Assembly (NCBI GenBank): GCA_003427395.1
Contig: BFEA01000994.1
Location: forward strand, 137,787-161,244
Reading direction: 5' to 3'
Length of the DNA: 23,458 nt
Source of the DNA: Chara braunii
Taxonomy: Eukaryota; Streptophyta; Charophyceae; Charales; Characeae
Shown here: positions 8,503 through 19,965 of the stretch, piece by piece
Numbering within the stretch: the first letter of the stretch is position 1
Layout: each line of letters opens with the position of its first letter
Notes under the pieces: model-generated
Seen by the model: the letters and a program-made list of their open reading frames with translations, nothing else
The model's database searches: none
What the model was told of the DNA's origin: nothing
Position numbers and translations under genes: made by a program

Positions 8503-9565
8503 ATTAATAGAGCTCTCCCTGGCCTCGTCACTTTCTGGTGCTTCTTCGTGGCTGTATGCAAGCGACCAGGGCGCATGAGATCGTAGGGCTCTGGTGGATA
8601 AAAGATTTGATATCTTACCTGTCGGTATCGCTCGTTGTTCTTCTGAAGGGTTGTCAAAATGTTGATATCTACCATCATCGTCTAGTACCATCATTGTCTA
8701 CTATGGCTTTCGTACATAACTAGGGCGCATGCGGCTTAATGGGCTATGGTTGGTATAAAGTCTTGATATCTGCATCGTCCATTGCTTCTTATGGGAAGGG
8801 ATTTGTGTAATCATTGGTTCGACTGCCTCTGCTCAGTCGAAATATCGACTACACAGCTCCCTCCGCCTTCAACGATCACTAGGTCTTCTACATAAATTTT
8901 CGTCAATAGAACTTAGCTGTTCATTGGTTCGCTTTCTGGCTTCACCCATCACTGGTGCTCCTGTAGTGATAGGTGAAGTAATGGTTTGGAAAGCGACGTG
9001 CGCGTATCCCTTGGCTTGATTAGCAAAATGTGGGATCGGCTTGATTCATCTTTTGATGTGCTCTACTCACTTCGGCTTGATTCTATTATCGATGTGCTCT
9101 ACTCACTTCAAAGGTAGGCAATGTGGTATGTCCTCGATTGTCAACAACCTTTCGGTATGCATAGTGTCGTGTTTTAATCACTCTAGCGGGAGGTGTAGTG
9201 CTTTAATCTCTCCAGTGGGAGCGATTGGAACGTTCATTGGCTAGTCGGTACTGATTTTTGCTGCATTGAACGAGTTTGACGAGTGTGACGATCTATGTCT
9301 TGTATTGGTATGATGATCACTGGTTCGACCAGTCAAAATACAGTGCTGGTGTAGTAATGTAAAGGAATGAGGTGTGTTGATTTACGTTTCGTGGATCACA
9401 GGTGTTTGAGGTAAGTAGGCTTGATTAAGTGGTCATTACTTCTTTCGTTCGTTTCCCTCCGAATGGTTACTAATAGACATATTATGGGGATCGGTTTGTT
9501 TTTTTGATTCACGCAGTAGGGATATTCAACCAATCAACGCCGGTAATTTTTCACATAGAAGGGAA
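8503..9565. other. Unassigned GT-rich, repeat-like DNA
   Basis: GT-rich sequence with small local duplications (for example GATGTGCTCTACTCACTTC at about 9054-9072 and again at about 9091-9109) and no credible coding frame. It resembles the flanking tandem-duplicated blocks and may be older, decayed repeat of the same kind. Confidence 0.4.
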
Positions 9566-9945
9566 GCAATGTTGGAATGTCATCGTTCGTTATTGTTTTT
9601 TGGTTCGGAGGGAGGTAATGTGGAAGATCATCGTTCGGTTGGTTTCATCCAATCTCGGTTCGAGTAGTTTCGTCTCGCCTCTGGGGTAGGGAAGCCATAG
9701 TCTTTGTGTTTGGATATTCTGGGGTTGTGCCATTTTCGCTACGTGAGGCAATGTTGGAATGTCATTGTTCGTCATTGTTTTTGGTTCGGTGGGAGGTCAT
9801 GTGGAAGGTCATCGTTCGGTTGGCCTCATCCAATCTCGGTTCTAGTAGTTTCGTCTCGCCTCTGGGATAGGGAAGCTATAGTCTGCGTGATTGGTTATCT
9901 GGGGCTGTGCCATTCGCTACGTCTGGAGGCATTGGATTGTAGGGA
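9566..9945 (+). repeat. 182-bp tandem duplication
   Basis: GCAATGTTGGAATGTCAT occurs at 9566 and 9748, a period of 182 bp. TCATCCAATCTCGGTTC and GTAGTTTCGTCTCGCCTCTG recur at the same offset. A third, truncated unit begins near 9930 (GCATTGGATTGTAGGG). Coding frames across it are short and shared by both units only because of the duplication. Confidence 0.9.
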
Positions 9946-10481
9946 TGTCTAGTCTGCTTATCAGTTTTAATTACCACTTGGATAAGCTACGATGGTAAGG
10001 GGATATGTGTAGCTGTTTCGTAGTTGTTTCGATTGTGATGAGTTTCGTTGGGCTTGTCCAGTATGCTGGATATTCAATCGTGCTGCTGACAGATGTAGAC
10101 GTACGGATGATCAGGGGGTAGTGATTGGTTGGTTCCCTGGTTTCAATCACATCTTTGGTTAGTACTATGCGAGGTTGGGAAGTAGATCGGAGTAAGAAGG
10201 ATGGTGATCGGATTATGCAGTTCCTAGGCTCTCATTGTTCGCAGTCAGCTTTGATATATGGTTGAGTCTGGAGGTGAAAGTGGCGCTAATTGCCTGTGTG
10301 GCCGAGCGGCCTTCTGATCGTCGTCCCCTATTACGCAGTATTCACAGTGCTCGCAGACAAGGATAAAGGATTGGAGGTCGTCGTTCTTTTGATTGCCAGG
10401 GCTGCCTTTTGTATGTATATGAGTTGAAGGTAATCCCTTCACATTCTCTGTGGCAGCGTGAGCACTCTTTCGTGAAATGGT
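9946..10481. other. Unassigned DNA
   Basis: About 540 bp with no recognisable gene, RNA or mobile-element end. Confidence 0.4.
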
Positions 10482-10880
10482 AAGCTGGCTATGAGGAGAG
10501 TTGATATCAGAGAGAATCAGATCTAATTCTACTCAGTTTGATAATGGAAGGTGAGACGCAACAATCAAGGAAGTGACATTGTGGTAAGAGCAGGATACGA
10601 GAGGAAGAGGTAAACGAAGCGTACTCATCCTGGATTTGGAGGGCGGAACGTGATCAGCCATTCTGGAATGATAAACTGGCTATAAGGAGAGTTGGTTACA
10701 GGGTGAGTTAGATCCATCTCTGCTCGATCGGCGAGTGATCCCAGGGGAAGCTGGCCTCATCTGGGAACAAGGGGGTGGCGAGTTGCAACAACCAAGAAAG
10801 CGGTAAATTGGAAAGGGCGGGGTATGAGAGGAAAGGATCGACGAGGGGTACATGCCCGCCCAGGAGTTGGAGAGCGGAGA
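10482..10880 (+). repeat. Degenerate ~191-bp duplication
   Basis: AAGCTGGCTATGAGGAGAGTT at 10482 is matched by AAACTGGCTATAAGGAGAGTT at 10673. Further matches follow in order (AACAATCAAGGAAG with AACAACCAAGAAAG; GAGAGGAAGAGG with GAGAGGAAAGGA; GGATTTGGAGGGCGGA with GGAGTTGGAGAGCGGA). The second unit carries an insertion of about 35 bp. It is older and more diverged than the two preceding duplications. Confidence 0.75.
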
Positions 10881-11253
10881 GTTTAGAAAGATGTCACCAG
10901 CTTTGCCAGCTTTGCAGGTGTGTTCTTTCCTTGATCAGCCCCCCCCCATCCTTTTCACGCCTGGTTCTCCAGCCAGCCAGCTTCACATATTTATTGTGCA
11001 TTATTTCTAATTATAATTCGTGAATTAAATTGAGCAAATCTAATTAAAGATAATTATAAGAATACCTAATAGTATTAAAAAGAATCAAGAATTTGGAAGT
11101 AATCGGATGAGGGGATAAGTTAGGAGGTGGGAGAAGTACTCAGTAATTTATCGAGTGCGGGACATAATCTTTCGACCACCGTTTCTCTGTGATTCGCTGT
11201 AAGTTCCTGATTCTGTTTTCCATCAGTGGTAGTCTCTGGCAATTTTTGTCAAA

Positions 11254-11420
11254 ATGGAACTGAATTGTCGCAGAGCAAAGGGTCAGGAATCATTGCTTTT
11301 CTATCAAGGGGCAATGCGTCATGCACTCTTCAGACACATTGGACCAAAACCATACTCTAGACCAGGTATCGATTCTTCCATTCTTTGTCCAAAAAGGTCT
11401 TCCGGGGTAAGGGTATTCTG
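11254..11420 (+). other. LINE leader, possible upstream start of ORF1
   Basis: An ATG at 11254 opens a frame of about 55 codons that runs to a stop near 11418, where the ORF1 frame is already open (its last upstream stop is TAG at 11358-11360). It could be the original ORF1 start separated by another frameshift, a short upstream frame, or chance. Nothing in its translation is recognisable. Confidence 0.25.
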
Positions 11421-14400
11421 ATGACAGACAGGCTTGGCAGCAAATATGTGCTTCAAAATGTGCCTCTCCAGCCCCCATCTCTGCACGGGGTTAGTAATCG
11501 GACGCACACTGAAGCCACGGTTGCTGCCTTTCATGATCTGTCCTCGATCAACCAGGGTGCAGTTTCAATGACAAAAGTTTCTCACATAGCGGAGGACCAA
11601 GTTATGGAGGAAGAGAGGCAGAAAGTGGTTGCTGTTGATGATGAGGTTCTAACAGAGGAAGAAAAATTGCATGAAAAGTCTCTGCCCCCGTCCTCAGCTC
11701 CGCCCCAGTCCTCATCACCGCAGGATGCTAACACAGGGAATCAAACCTCGTGGGCACAAAAAGTGAGGGAATCCCTGGAGAACAAAACCCTTAACATTCT
11801 GCGCCCATCGATTGGCCTCTCAGGCTCTCCACCGGAAGAACTCAAGGTCCCTCTTAGGAATCTATCTTCAGCTAGAGCTTACTTTCTTTCTCTTTTTCTC
11901 TTACCCTCTGAACAGTTGGTGATCGAACAAGGGGGCAGGAAGACTCTGATGAAGTCCTATCCATCCGACAAACTGGTCCAGCGCGATGCGGTCTATACCA
12001 AGCATGGTAGTAACTGGATTTTTTATGATGATGCGGCCTACAGATCAGTGAACGATAAGATTAAATTCATTTGCAAAAGATTGGAGGCGTTGAGGGATGG
12101 ACCAGAAGGGGTGATGAAATTTTTTTCTAATTCAGCCTATTACCCCCACAGGTTTTACTGTGCTCAGTCTGTTTGACAAAGATAAAGTCAGGATGGACGC
12201 GTGGAAGAAATTGATTTGGGACCGGTCTGAAGTCAGAATCTACCCATGGCTCCCCAAAAAAGTTGGACCAGAGGAAAAAAAGGACCAGCTCATGAAGGAC
12301 TTTTATTGGGTTGAATTCCGCCATATTCCGATCGAGGTCCAGGCGGCCTTCATCCATGATTTTGGACAACAGTTCAAAATTGTGGATTTCATTAACCCAT
12401 TACCATCTTATGTGGCTAAACGAGATGATTACCTTATATTAGCTCTTGACCTGCCAAAAGAGCAGTTGTTTACAATGGATGACATCATTCCATATAAGAT
12501 GGGAGGGCGTGTCTACCAGATTCACACTGCACATAAATTTCATCCCTGGTGCTTTAAATGTAAAGCCTATGGCCACCTCCATTCTGATTTTGCATGTTCC
12601 CATCATCCCCAACATGCGGTTCTGCTTGAATTGAGACTCAAAAAGGATCCGCATAGACCCAACAGATGGCACCCTGTGGTACCTGGTTTTGAGGGTTGGG
12701 TGTACCGGGAAGATTTGAACCAAGCAGGCCAGTCAGTGGGTTGGTCTTGGGAAGGGAGAAGTGACTTTCACAAATCCCCCCGTCCGCCGGCTGATTGGCT
12801 TCCTCCCCCACAATCTCCATCCCATCCTCAATCTGGTAGTTCATCACGGCAGGGTCATACGGTGACATCAAGGCCTCAGGGAGTGACGGTGAACGACGGT
12901 GCTTCACCCGGGGCATCAACGTCATCACAAGGAGGGTCAAAAATGGGGGGGGATAGGAATAAAAATAAAAGCCCTGTCTCCTATTCAGCATGCATTGTAG
13001 AAAAGTCCCCTGGTCCGAAAGCAGCTGATTATGTTTCCAGGCAGGGTAATGGGGGCACCCAGGAATGGAAAGAAGTAAAAAAGAAGGGTTCGGGGAAACA
13101 GTCGATCACTTCGTCCTCTCCGGGTCAGGGGTTGTCTGCTGCACAACTGAAGGAAACAATTTTGAGTACATCCAATTCAACTTTGGAAACAGGTTCGGTC
13201 AACTGCAAATCAGGCCTAACTGAGCCAAGGATTTCGGGCAAACACTCCGAAGCTGTTCTGATGGACATTGATCCTTTCAAGGATGCATTTGGCCCGGCTC
13301 CTATGGAAGTTGAGACAATGGAGCTTTTCGCTCCCCCTCCATCAGTTTTGGATGATAACATGGGTAGCGTAGGGAGTGTTGATTCCTTGGTAACCCCAAT
13401 GTTCAAAACTGTAATTATCCAGATAGCTGATTGGTTACTTTTTAATTTGAAGAATCGGCACCCGAAAATTCCTGAGTCTGGTTGACCTCAATACCTGCAA
13501 GATTTGATCCTTATGCTGGGTAGTAGCAAAAACCTTGAGGTGTTCCTGGTGCAGGGTCCCCCAAAGGATGTCACCTGGGAAGAAATTAGTGCTAAACTGT
13601 TATTTATTGTCTCTGCTAGGCTTAAGCTGTCTCTTCAAAAGGGGTCCAATCAGTTGCTTTGCTTGCAAGACAGATTTCATCCTCTGTTGGAGTTCGCTTC
13701 TGAAGAGGTAAATATTAGCAGACAAAGTCAGGAGGCCAGCTCAGATTCATCCACTAAGACTGCTGCTGTTCCTCTAATCAATAACAAGGTCAACTCCATG
13801 GATGGGGGATTGGGGGGAAAGGAAAGTATGCTTCAATTAACCAGCGTTTCTTCCTCTGATTCCAGTCCAGAGCTCGGGCAGGTGCATCAGGTTTCTGGTT
13901 CTGATGATGAGGCAGGTGGTGACAAAGGCCCAGGACCGGATGATCCAGATGTTTTAAGTGTGCACCCTTTGTTGGGTAGCCCTTTAATATCATCTTCGGG
14001 CTCAACCCCGCAGTCCAAGAAGGCGGACGTCATACATCAAGAAATGCCTTCTGTGGGATCAGAGGGGGTTGTAGGTCAAAGATTAAAACTTATTATTTAT
14101 GAACTCTCAGGAGAACCGAAATTTTTGCAGCTTCCCCAGAAGAAGCAATTTTCTGCCTCCTGCAGCCATAGTCAGGGTCTGATTGAGTGGGATCCGGGGA
14201 CTTCTGATCATCCCGAGTCTCATGAGTCTCTTGAGAACCAAGGGTCTAGTGAAGTTCTTCAACATTTTTCGCAAGAAGTTCATGAGTCTCATGAATTTCA
14301 TAACAAACGAGAATCGTTGGATGAGTCTTCCCAAGAAGTGGATCTTACCTCAGACTTGCCTATCAGGGCCAACTTGCATGAGGATGGTTTAACAACCCCC

Positions 14401-14970
14401 TCCCTTACTCCCGCACTTGGTATTGATTCTGAGCTCACAAGCAAGCGGCAAAGGCTGAAGCATCGTCTGGCTAAGGGGCAAGGGGTTTTGTCTCCGATGA
14501 AAGTGGGTATAGCCATACTGCCAGTCAGGTTCCAAGGGGGATCATGGGAGGCAGGTTTATCTGAACTCCTTGGTGCGGTTTATGGTGAAGTAACTGTCCT
14601 GGNAACCTCGTTNCCTCTCTTNNCNCCCTCCCATGCTTCTGCACTAGTGTCTGGTCAANCTTGTTTANANGAGGAAGTGNTGGGTNTCATTAAGGCAAAT
14701 TTCTCTGGGGTATTGTTATTTTTATCTGTCACTGAAGGGGTACAGAGAATGGCTGACTGGGATATATATTTGAAATATGACGTTAGCAAGAACTCAGATC
14801 TCAGATGGTTCAATCAGGACTCCCTGAGTGAGCTACAACTTCTCAAAGTCAAGGCAAACAACTTCTGGTCAGAAACAGATGTAGGCACTCTATTGGTTAG
14901 ATTATTGGGACATAAGTCCCTTGCTAAGGGGGGTCTATTGGATTCTGGCCAATGGCANAGGTGGTCCTAA
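11421..14970 (+). pseudogene. LINE ORF1 (nucleic-acid-binding protein), one frameshift and one stop
   Basis: RNA-binding or chaperone-type first protein of the LINE. The first ATG in the open frame is at 11421; the frame is open from 11361. The N-terminal ~130 residues are polar and Ser/Pro-rich. A DUF4283-like region follows (about 11860-12420) and is crossed by a +1 frameshift: one extra T in the T7 run at 12120-12126 fits best, since the next frame is open from 12118. A zinc-knuckle-like motif, CFKCKAYGHLHSDFAC (12551-12598), has spacing C-x2-C-x4-H-x6-C instead of the usual x4 at the end. Long Ser/Gly/Pro-rich, probably disordered stretches follow. A single in-frame TGA lies at 13483-13485, after which the same frame stays open to TAA at 14968. 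The last ~160 residues are more ordered but unrecognised. At about 1,180 codons it is much longer than usual plant LINE ORF1 proteins. Confidence 0.8.
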
Positions 14971-15022
14971 GCTCTCACTCTCCCAGTCCTAGATTCTGCA
15001 TCGTGCTTTTGATTATGATAGT

Positions 15023-18000
15023 ATGGAGAATTTTAAGATAATTGACGCTTTATATAATAAAGACAAGTCTTGGAAGTCAATAAGAAGAAATGCAGATCTA
15101 GACCTCAGATCAATGAATGTTAATGGTCTTGCTTCGGCTAAGTTCGAAAAGAAAAGAGCTATCTATGACCAGTTAAAAGGAGTAGGAGGGAAAGAGTGGC
15201 CTGATGTGATATGCATACAGGAAACTCACCTCACTGATTCGGCCCTTCATAACCATTGTCACAGGGAGATATGGCCTCACACTTCATTCAGAGCTCATGC
15301 CCCTCGCCCTGGGAGTGCGGGAGTGGCTATCTGGATTCCTCTGGATTCTAAGGTGGAGCCTGTTTATTGGGAAGTCGATAAAGTGGATGGGAGGTGGGTT
15401 TTTATATTGGTAATGTTGGAACTTGAGATAGTCAGTATTCTCTGTGTCTATGGCCCCAATGATTTAGGGGATAGACAACGTTTTTTCGAATCCCTGTCCC
15501 CCATCCTTCCAGTCGGTATCCCGATAATTATAGCCGGTGATTTCAACGCAGCTCCAGACCGTTCCCTAGATCGATGGAATATTCCTACTCCTTGTCTAGT
15601 TTATGTAGAATCTGATGAGATTCTGATGACTAACCTGACTCAATCATTAAATTTTTTCGACTCCTTTAGAAGAATGAATCCATCCCAGCGTTCGTACACT
15701 TGTTTCAGGAAAAATCAAGTCATACAGGCTACCAAGTCCCGTATAGATCTGATCTTACTCTCAGAGGAATTGGTAGGGGTTCTAAAGGTAGCTGAGATAT
15801 TTCCTAAGAGCCCTCACTTGGGTCTTGATCATGCGATGAATATGATGATTCTTTCATTTGGAAAGAAGCCAGATCAAGGTAGGGGTTATTATAAACTTAA
15901 TACTGCTCATCTTAAAATGAAATCCTTCAGAACCTTTATTAAGGATGTGTGGTCTTATTGGAGGGAGCAGAGGGTCCATTTTCAAGACAACATCATGTGG
16001 TTCAACAACGACTTAGTTTTTATGGGCCGTAAATGCAATGAATACTCCCAATTATTAGCAGCCGAACGACATTCTTCAGAAACTAGATTGCATCAGCGCA
16101 TTCAACAATTACATCAATCAGAATTCGATGATAGCGAAGCTGCAAAGAATGAATCTATGGAGCAGGAAATTCAAGATTTGGAAGATCAATTACTTTCTCG
16201 TATGGAATATCGGTGGTATGGCATGAGGATTAGGGAAAAAATTGGGAAACAGCTAACGGAAGGATCCATGGACGCGAGGTTTTTTGCAATGGCTAAAGCC
16301 CGGTCTGGTAGAATAGTCATTGAGGCTTTGGCCCATCCCCATAATCAGAATGGTCCTCTTGTCACCTCTACGGCCGAATGTACTAAAATCGCAAGGGATT
16401 TTTTCAAAAGTCTTTTTCTTTCAGAGAATAGTGAAATCCCTTTAATTCAGCGTAACAGGGAGATAGATGATTTCCTCACTCCTATGACTAGAGCCCTATC
16501 GGATGTTCAGAAGGAGCAATTATAATTGTCACTCACTAAGGAGGAAGTATGGACTGCTCTCATGCTGATAGAGGAAGAAAAGGCTCCTCGCATTGATGGT
16601 CTTCCAAAGGAATATTGGGAGACCATGTGAGACTTCATCTCCCAAGATCTCATGGACTTCTACCAGGACGTATGGGAGTCAGGCCAGATGGGGGAGTTTA
16701 AAATGGGTCAAAGTGTCCTGACTTTACTATATAAGAAAGGAGAGAAAAGCAACATTCGGAATTACCGTCCCATAACTTTGTTGACAGTCGTATATAAGTT
16801 GATCTCTAAGGTTCTTACTAATCGTCTGAATAAGTACATTGGGGACATAATTCATCCGTCCCAAACTGGGTTTATCCAAGGCAGAAATATTCAGGATAAT
16901 ATCTTGCTAGTCAATGAATTTATAAGGCTCTCTCGACAGTCCAAGCATAATGCTGCCTTTATTTTTATTGATTTTGAAAAGGCCTACGACCACGTGGATT
17001 GTTTTTTTTCTGGACAAATGTTTAGAAAAATTCAATTTTGGTCCAATGTTTAGGAGATGGATAAAAATTTTGCATGGGAATGCAACTACAAGAGTTATGG
17101 TTAATGGTAATGTTGCACCTNCTATTGTTCTTCAGAGATCAGNNAGGCAAGGTGNCCCCATTGCTCCNCTCCTCTTNGTGATTATTATGGAAGCTCNTGC
17201 AGCTAATTTAAGACATCACAAAGATATTAGTCGCATCCGGATTTCTTCTATTCCAGAGGACGCCATCCCTGTATGCTCCCTCTTTGCTGATGATCTCTCC
17301 CTAATGGTTGAGGCTTCACNAGCAAACCTGGAAGCAATTAAAAGGATTTTGGACTCCTTCTNTAAGCTTTCTAACATGAGGGTAAACTGGGGCAATAAAA
17401 CTNTAGGGTGGTGGATTCATTACCAAGGAGGGCGACCCCCTGAGCAACCCCAGATAAAATGGCTGCAGCCGGATGTACCAATCAGAGTCCTTGGGATCTC
17501 TCTATCTGCCTCAGGTAAACCATTAACCACTAATGAAGGGATCCTGCATCATGCCCACTAAAAACTGGAGTTGTGGAAAAATAAACATACCTCCTTATTT
17601 GGGCGGTCACTTGTGATCAACAATGTGGTCCTAGTTTCCATTTGGTATAAATCTGCTTTATGGGCCTTAGATAAATTGACTCTCAATACTTTTCAACGTC
17701 ATTTGGCAGCCTTTTTATGGTGTGGGAACCATGAACAGGAAAATGTCATCAGCAGAGTGACATGGACATCAATAATCCAACCAAACTCTATGGGTGGGCT
17801 TGGGATCATTGACCCTCATACCCACGCTGTAGCCCTTTCTATTCAATGGATTAAACGCCTTGTTTTTAATCTCAGCACTCCATGGAGTCTTCTTGCCTGT
17901 GAGCAGATTAGGAGATTAGCTCACCCTATCCCAGATGCAACGGACCCACTTATGTGGCTAGAAAACCGATCCTGGTCTCTGCCAAGGGGCAGTTCAGTGG

Positions 18001-19788
18001 ATCCACATGGTCTGGAACTTTTAGAGAAACAAGCAGCTAGGAGTGATCTCTGTAGAGATCCTTTTTGGACTACATTGTTGAAAAACTGGAGGAAACTGCC
18101 CCTACCAGATAAAATATCTCCAACAAGATGGGAGAAAGTTTGTCAACAATCATTATTTAATAATACATTTATTAGAGATTCTCANGGATGCGTTCTCGAC
18201 TGTATGGATAGCCCATGGNTANNCTGGGTTAGGAGAGGAATCATACGTATTAAGGATCTTTGGAATCAAGAAACAAAGGATTGGTTTTCTCCCCTAGACC
18301 TTCAAGAACGACTGCGCTACAGTCATCATCAAAGGACTGCATTGGATAATATCATTGAATTGATTCCTTTGGACTGGGTTAGAATCTTAAAGAAAGGTCC
18401 CAAGTTTCTTTCGGGTGACCGGGTGGCAATCCGATGTTCTAAGGGGATTGTGGGGAATATAATTGAGATCCGTAATTCAGTGGATATTCTAATATCTATT
18501 CTGGACTTACAAGAGGATGGTTTTCTTGCTCCTAGGTCTCAAGACGACACCAGGTGGAGTACGGCTGACCAACTTTTTCGAGTGAGAGTTTTAAACGTCA
18601 ATGATAAATGGCTCTCCTTCAAACCTGAAATACCAATATCCCATCTACCCTTTGATCCTATAAATTGGACCTGGTCTTGCCCAGGTAGACAGGGTCGCTC
18701 CTATTCTAGATCCTTACATACCCTCTCTGTGAAGTCCACTTACAGAATGCTTCGCCCCAGGGTTAATCTTAGAGACCGCATTGAAGATCGTTGGATGAAG
18801 AATCTGAAAATCAGTAAGGAAGAGCTAAGAGGAGTTAAGTGGTTTCATACCTGTAAATCTAAACCTGCTAAGGTACCCTCTTTGCAATGGCAAATTTCTC
18901 ACCGCTGCCTTCCTACAAATGACTGGATCATTGACAGAACTTCGTTAGAACAGGAAGGTATTGCTCTTCCTTGGTGTAAGCTCTGCAAATCTGCTTTTCC
19001 GTCCAAGCTTTTTCCGAAAACAATCGAACATATTTTTCTTCAATGCCAAGGTTCGGTCTGGCTTTGGCGATGGTGGGACAGGATTTGGAGCCAGTTGGGA
19101 ACCTCCCATCCATGGTCGTGGGATTGGAAAGCCCTTCTCCTAGAATTATGGCATCCTGGTCAAGAGGACGAGTTTACTGATAATTTGTTTACAATTGGTA
19201 GGAGAGCAATTATTTGGGCAATATGGGTTAGAAGGTGTACTCATGAAATGGAAGGTGCTAGANTGGANGGTCNAGATTTCACTNATTCTATTAAACAACA
19301 TATTCAGACTGATATAACTANTAAATGGGAAAANTTAAAAGAAAAAATCCAGCATCTTTCTCAACAAAATGAGATATGGCAACACATCAAAAAGTTTAAT
19401 AAAAGCTGGCTTGGGGGGGACCAGGGAGGGAGGTTGGGGAAGGTGCTGTGGGAAGGAGCTCATGAGAATTTACATGATTGTTTTCAAAGGAATTATAGAC
19501 TAATCTTTAATGATTGGAGTCGTGTTGATCCCTCTATTCCCCTAAGACCCTTATCTGACTTCCCTGATCCATTTCCCCTACCAGGATCCTGTTTGGTCCC
19601 CGCATCATGGTATGGATAAGCCTGTCAAAGTACTTTGGTTTGTGCTAGGTAGTCACAAATTTCTGGCNCCCTTGGCGGGTGAAGAGGCACAAAAGGTCTG
19701 GTATCAGTTTCTTAATCAGGTCCTTTCTTCAGATCTCTTGTGGGACNCTGCACCCGGTTTNCAGCCAAAAAAGAATATTGTTGTATAG
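15023..19788 (+). pseudogene. LINE ORF2 (APE endonuclease - reverse transcriptase - zf-RVT), three stops and two frameshifts
   Basis: Polyprotein for target nicking and target-primed reverse transcription. ATG at 15023; the frame opens at 14993. Endonuclease motifs by residue: NVNGL 32-36, QETHL 66-70 (metal-binding E67), YGPND 143-147, GDFN 172-175, RID 240-242 and LDH 268-270, so the catalytic set looks complete. Breaks follow: TAA at 16523, TGA at 16628, one extra T in the T8 run at about 17002-17009, and TAA at 17559. Reverse-transcriptase motifs: NYRPITLL, GFIQGRNIQDN, FIDFEKAYDHVD (motif A), RQG (motif B) and FADD near 17283-17294 (YADD equivalent). A CxxC...H...C zf-RVT-like domain lies at about 18,860-19,070. 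The frame ends at 19619, but a one-base shift in the CCCC run near 19577 opens a tail to TAG at 19786 containing LGSHKFLAPLAGEEA, echoed at 22156. No RNase H domain was recognised. Confidence 0.88.
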
Positions 19789-19915
19789 GGACGCTGGACC
19801 CGTTTTCCAGCAGGTGCAGCTCCCCACCAATAGATGGAGCCTTCGACGCAGGGGCCTACTTAACGGGGCTGCTCTTATCACCTCGTTAAGTAGGTTTCCA
19901 CATGCGAAGTTTTTC
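19741..19915 (+). promoter_or_regulatory. LINE 3' end: two 19-nt stem-loops and a second hairpin before the A-rich tail
   Basis: The first stem-loop copy (19747-19765, two ambiguous bases) overlaps the last codons of ORF2. The second, GCTGGACCCGTTTTCCAGC, is at 19793-19811, 46 bp on, followed by the CCAATAGATGGAGCC block. Next comes a perfect 11-bp inverted repeat, CCTACTTAACG at 19855-19865 with CGTTAAGTAGG at 19884-19894, nested inside CTTCG/CGAAG. The tail begins at 19916. By analogy with LINEs whose reverse transcriptase recognises a 3' RNA structure, these hairpins are candidates for the recognition tag. That role is inference. Confidence 0.65.
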
Positions 19916-19919
19916 AAAA

Positions 19920-19965
<46 letters not shown>

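Noticed and set aside
8161-9945. CRISPR-like spaced repeats
   Set aside because: The repeats are tandem, degenerate and 171-182 bp long, without short identical repeats and unique spacers; the setting is eukaryotic.
12118-12176. Programmed ribosomal frameshift or an intron at the ORF1 break
   Set aside because: The break sits at a T7 run like the other homopolymer shifts. A CCCCCACAG|G acceptor-like string is present, but no matching donor or branch site was convincing.
11421-19788. Stop-codon reassignment explaining in-frame TAA and TGA codons in the LINE
   Set aside because: Both TAA and TGA occur in frame only a few times, while stops in all frames elsewhere behave normally; ordinary nonsense mutations suffice.
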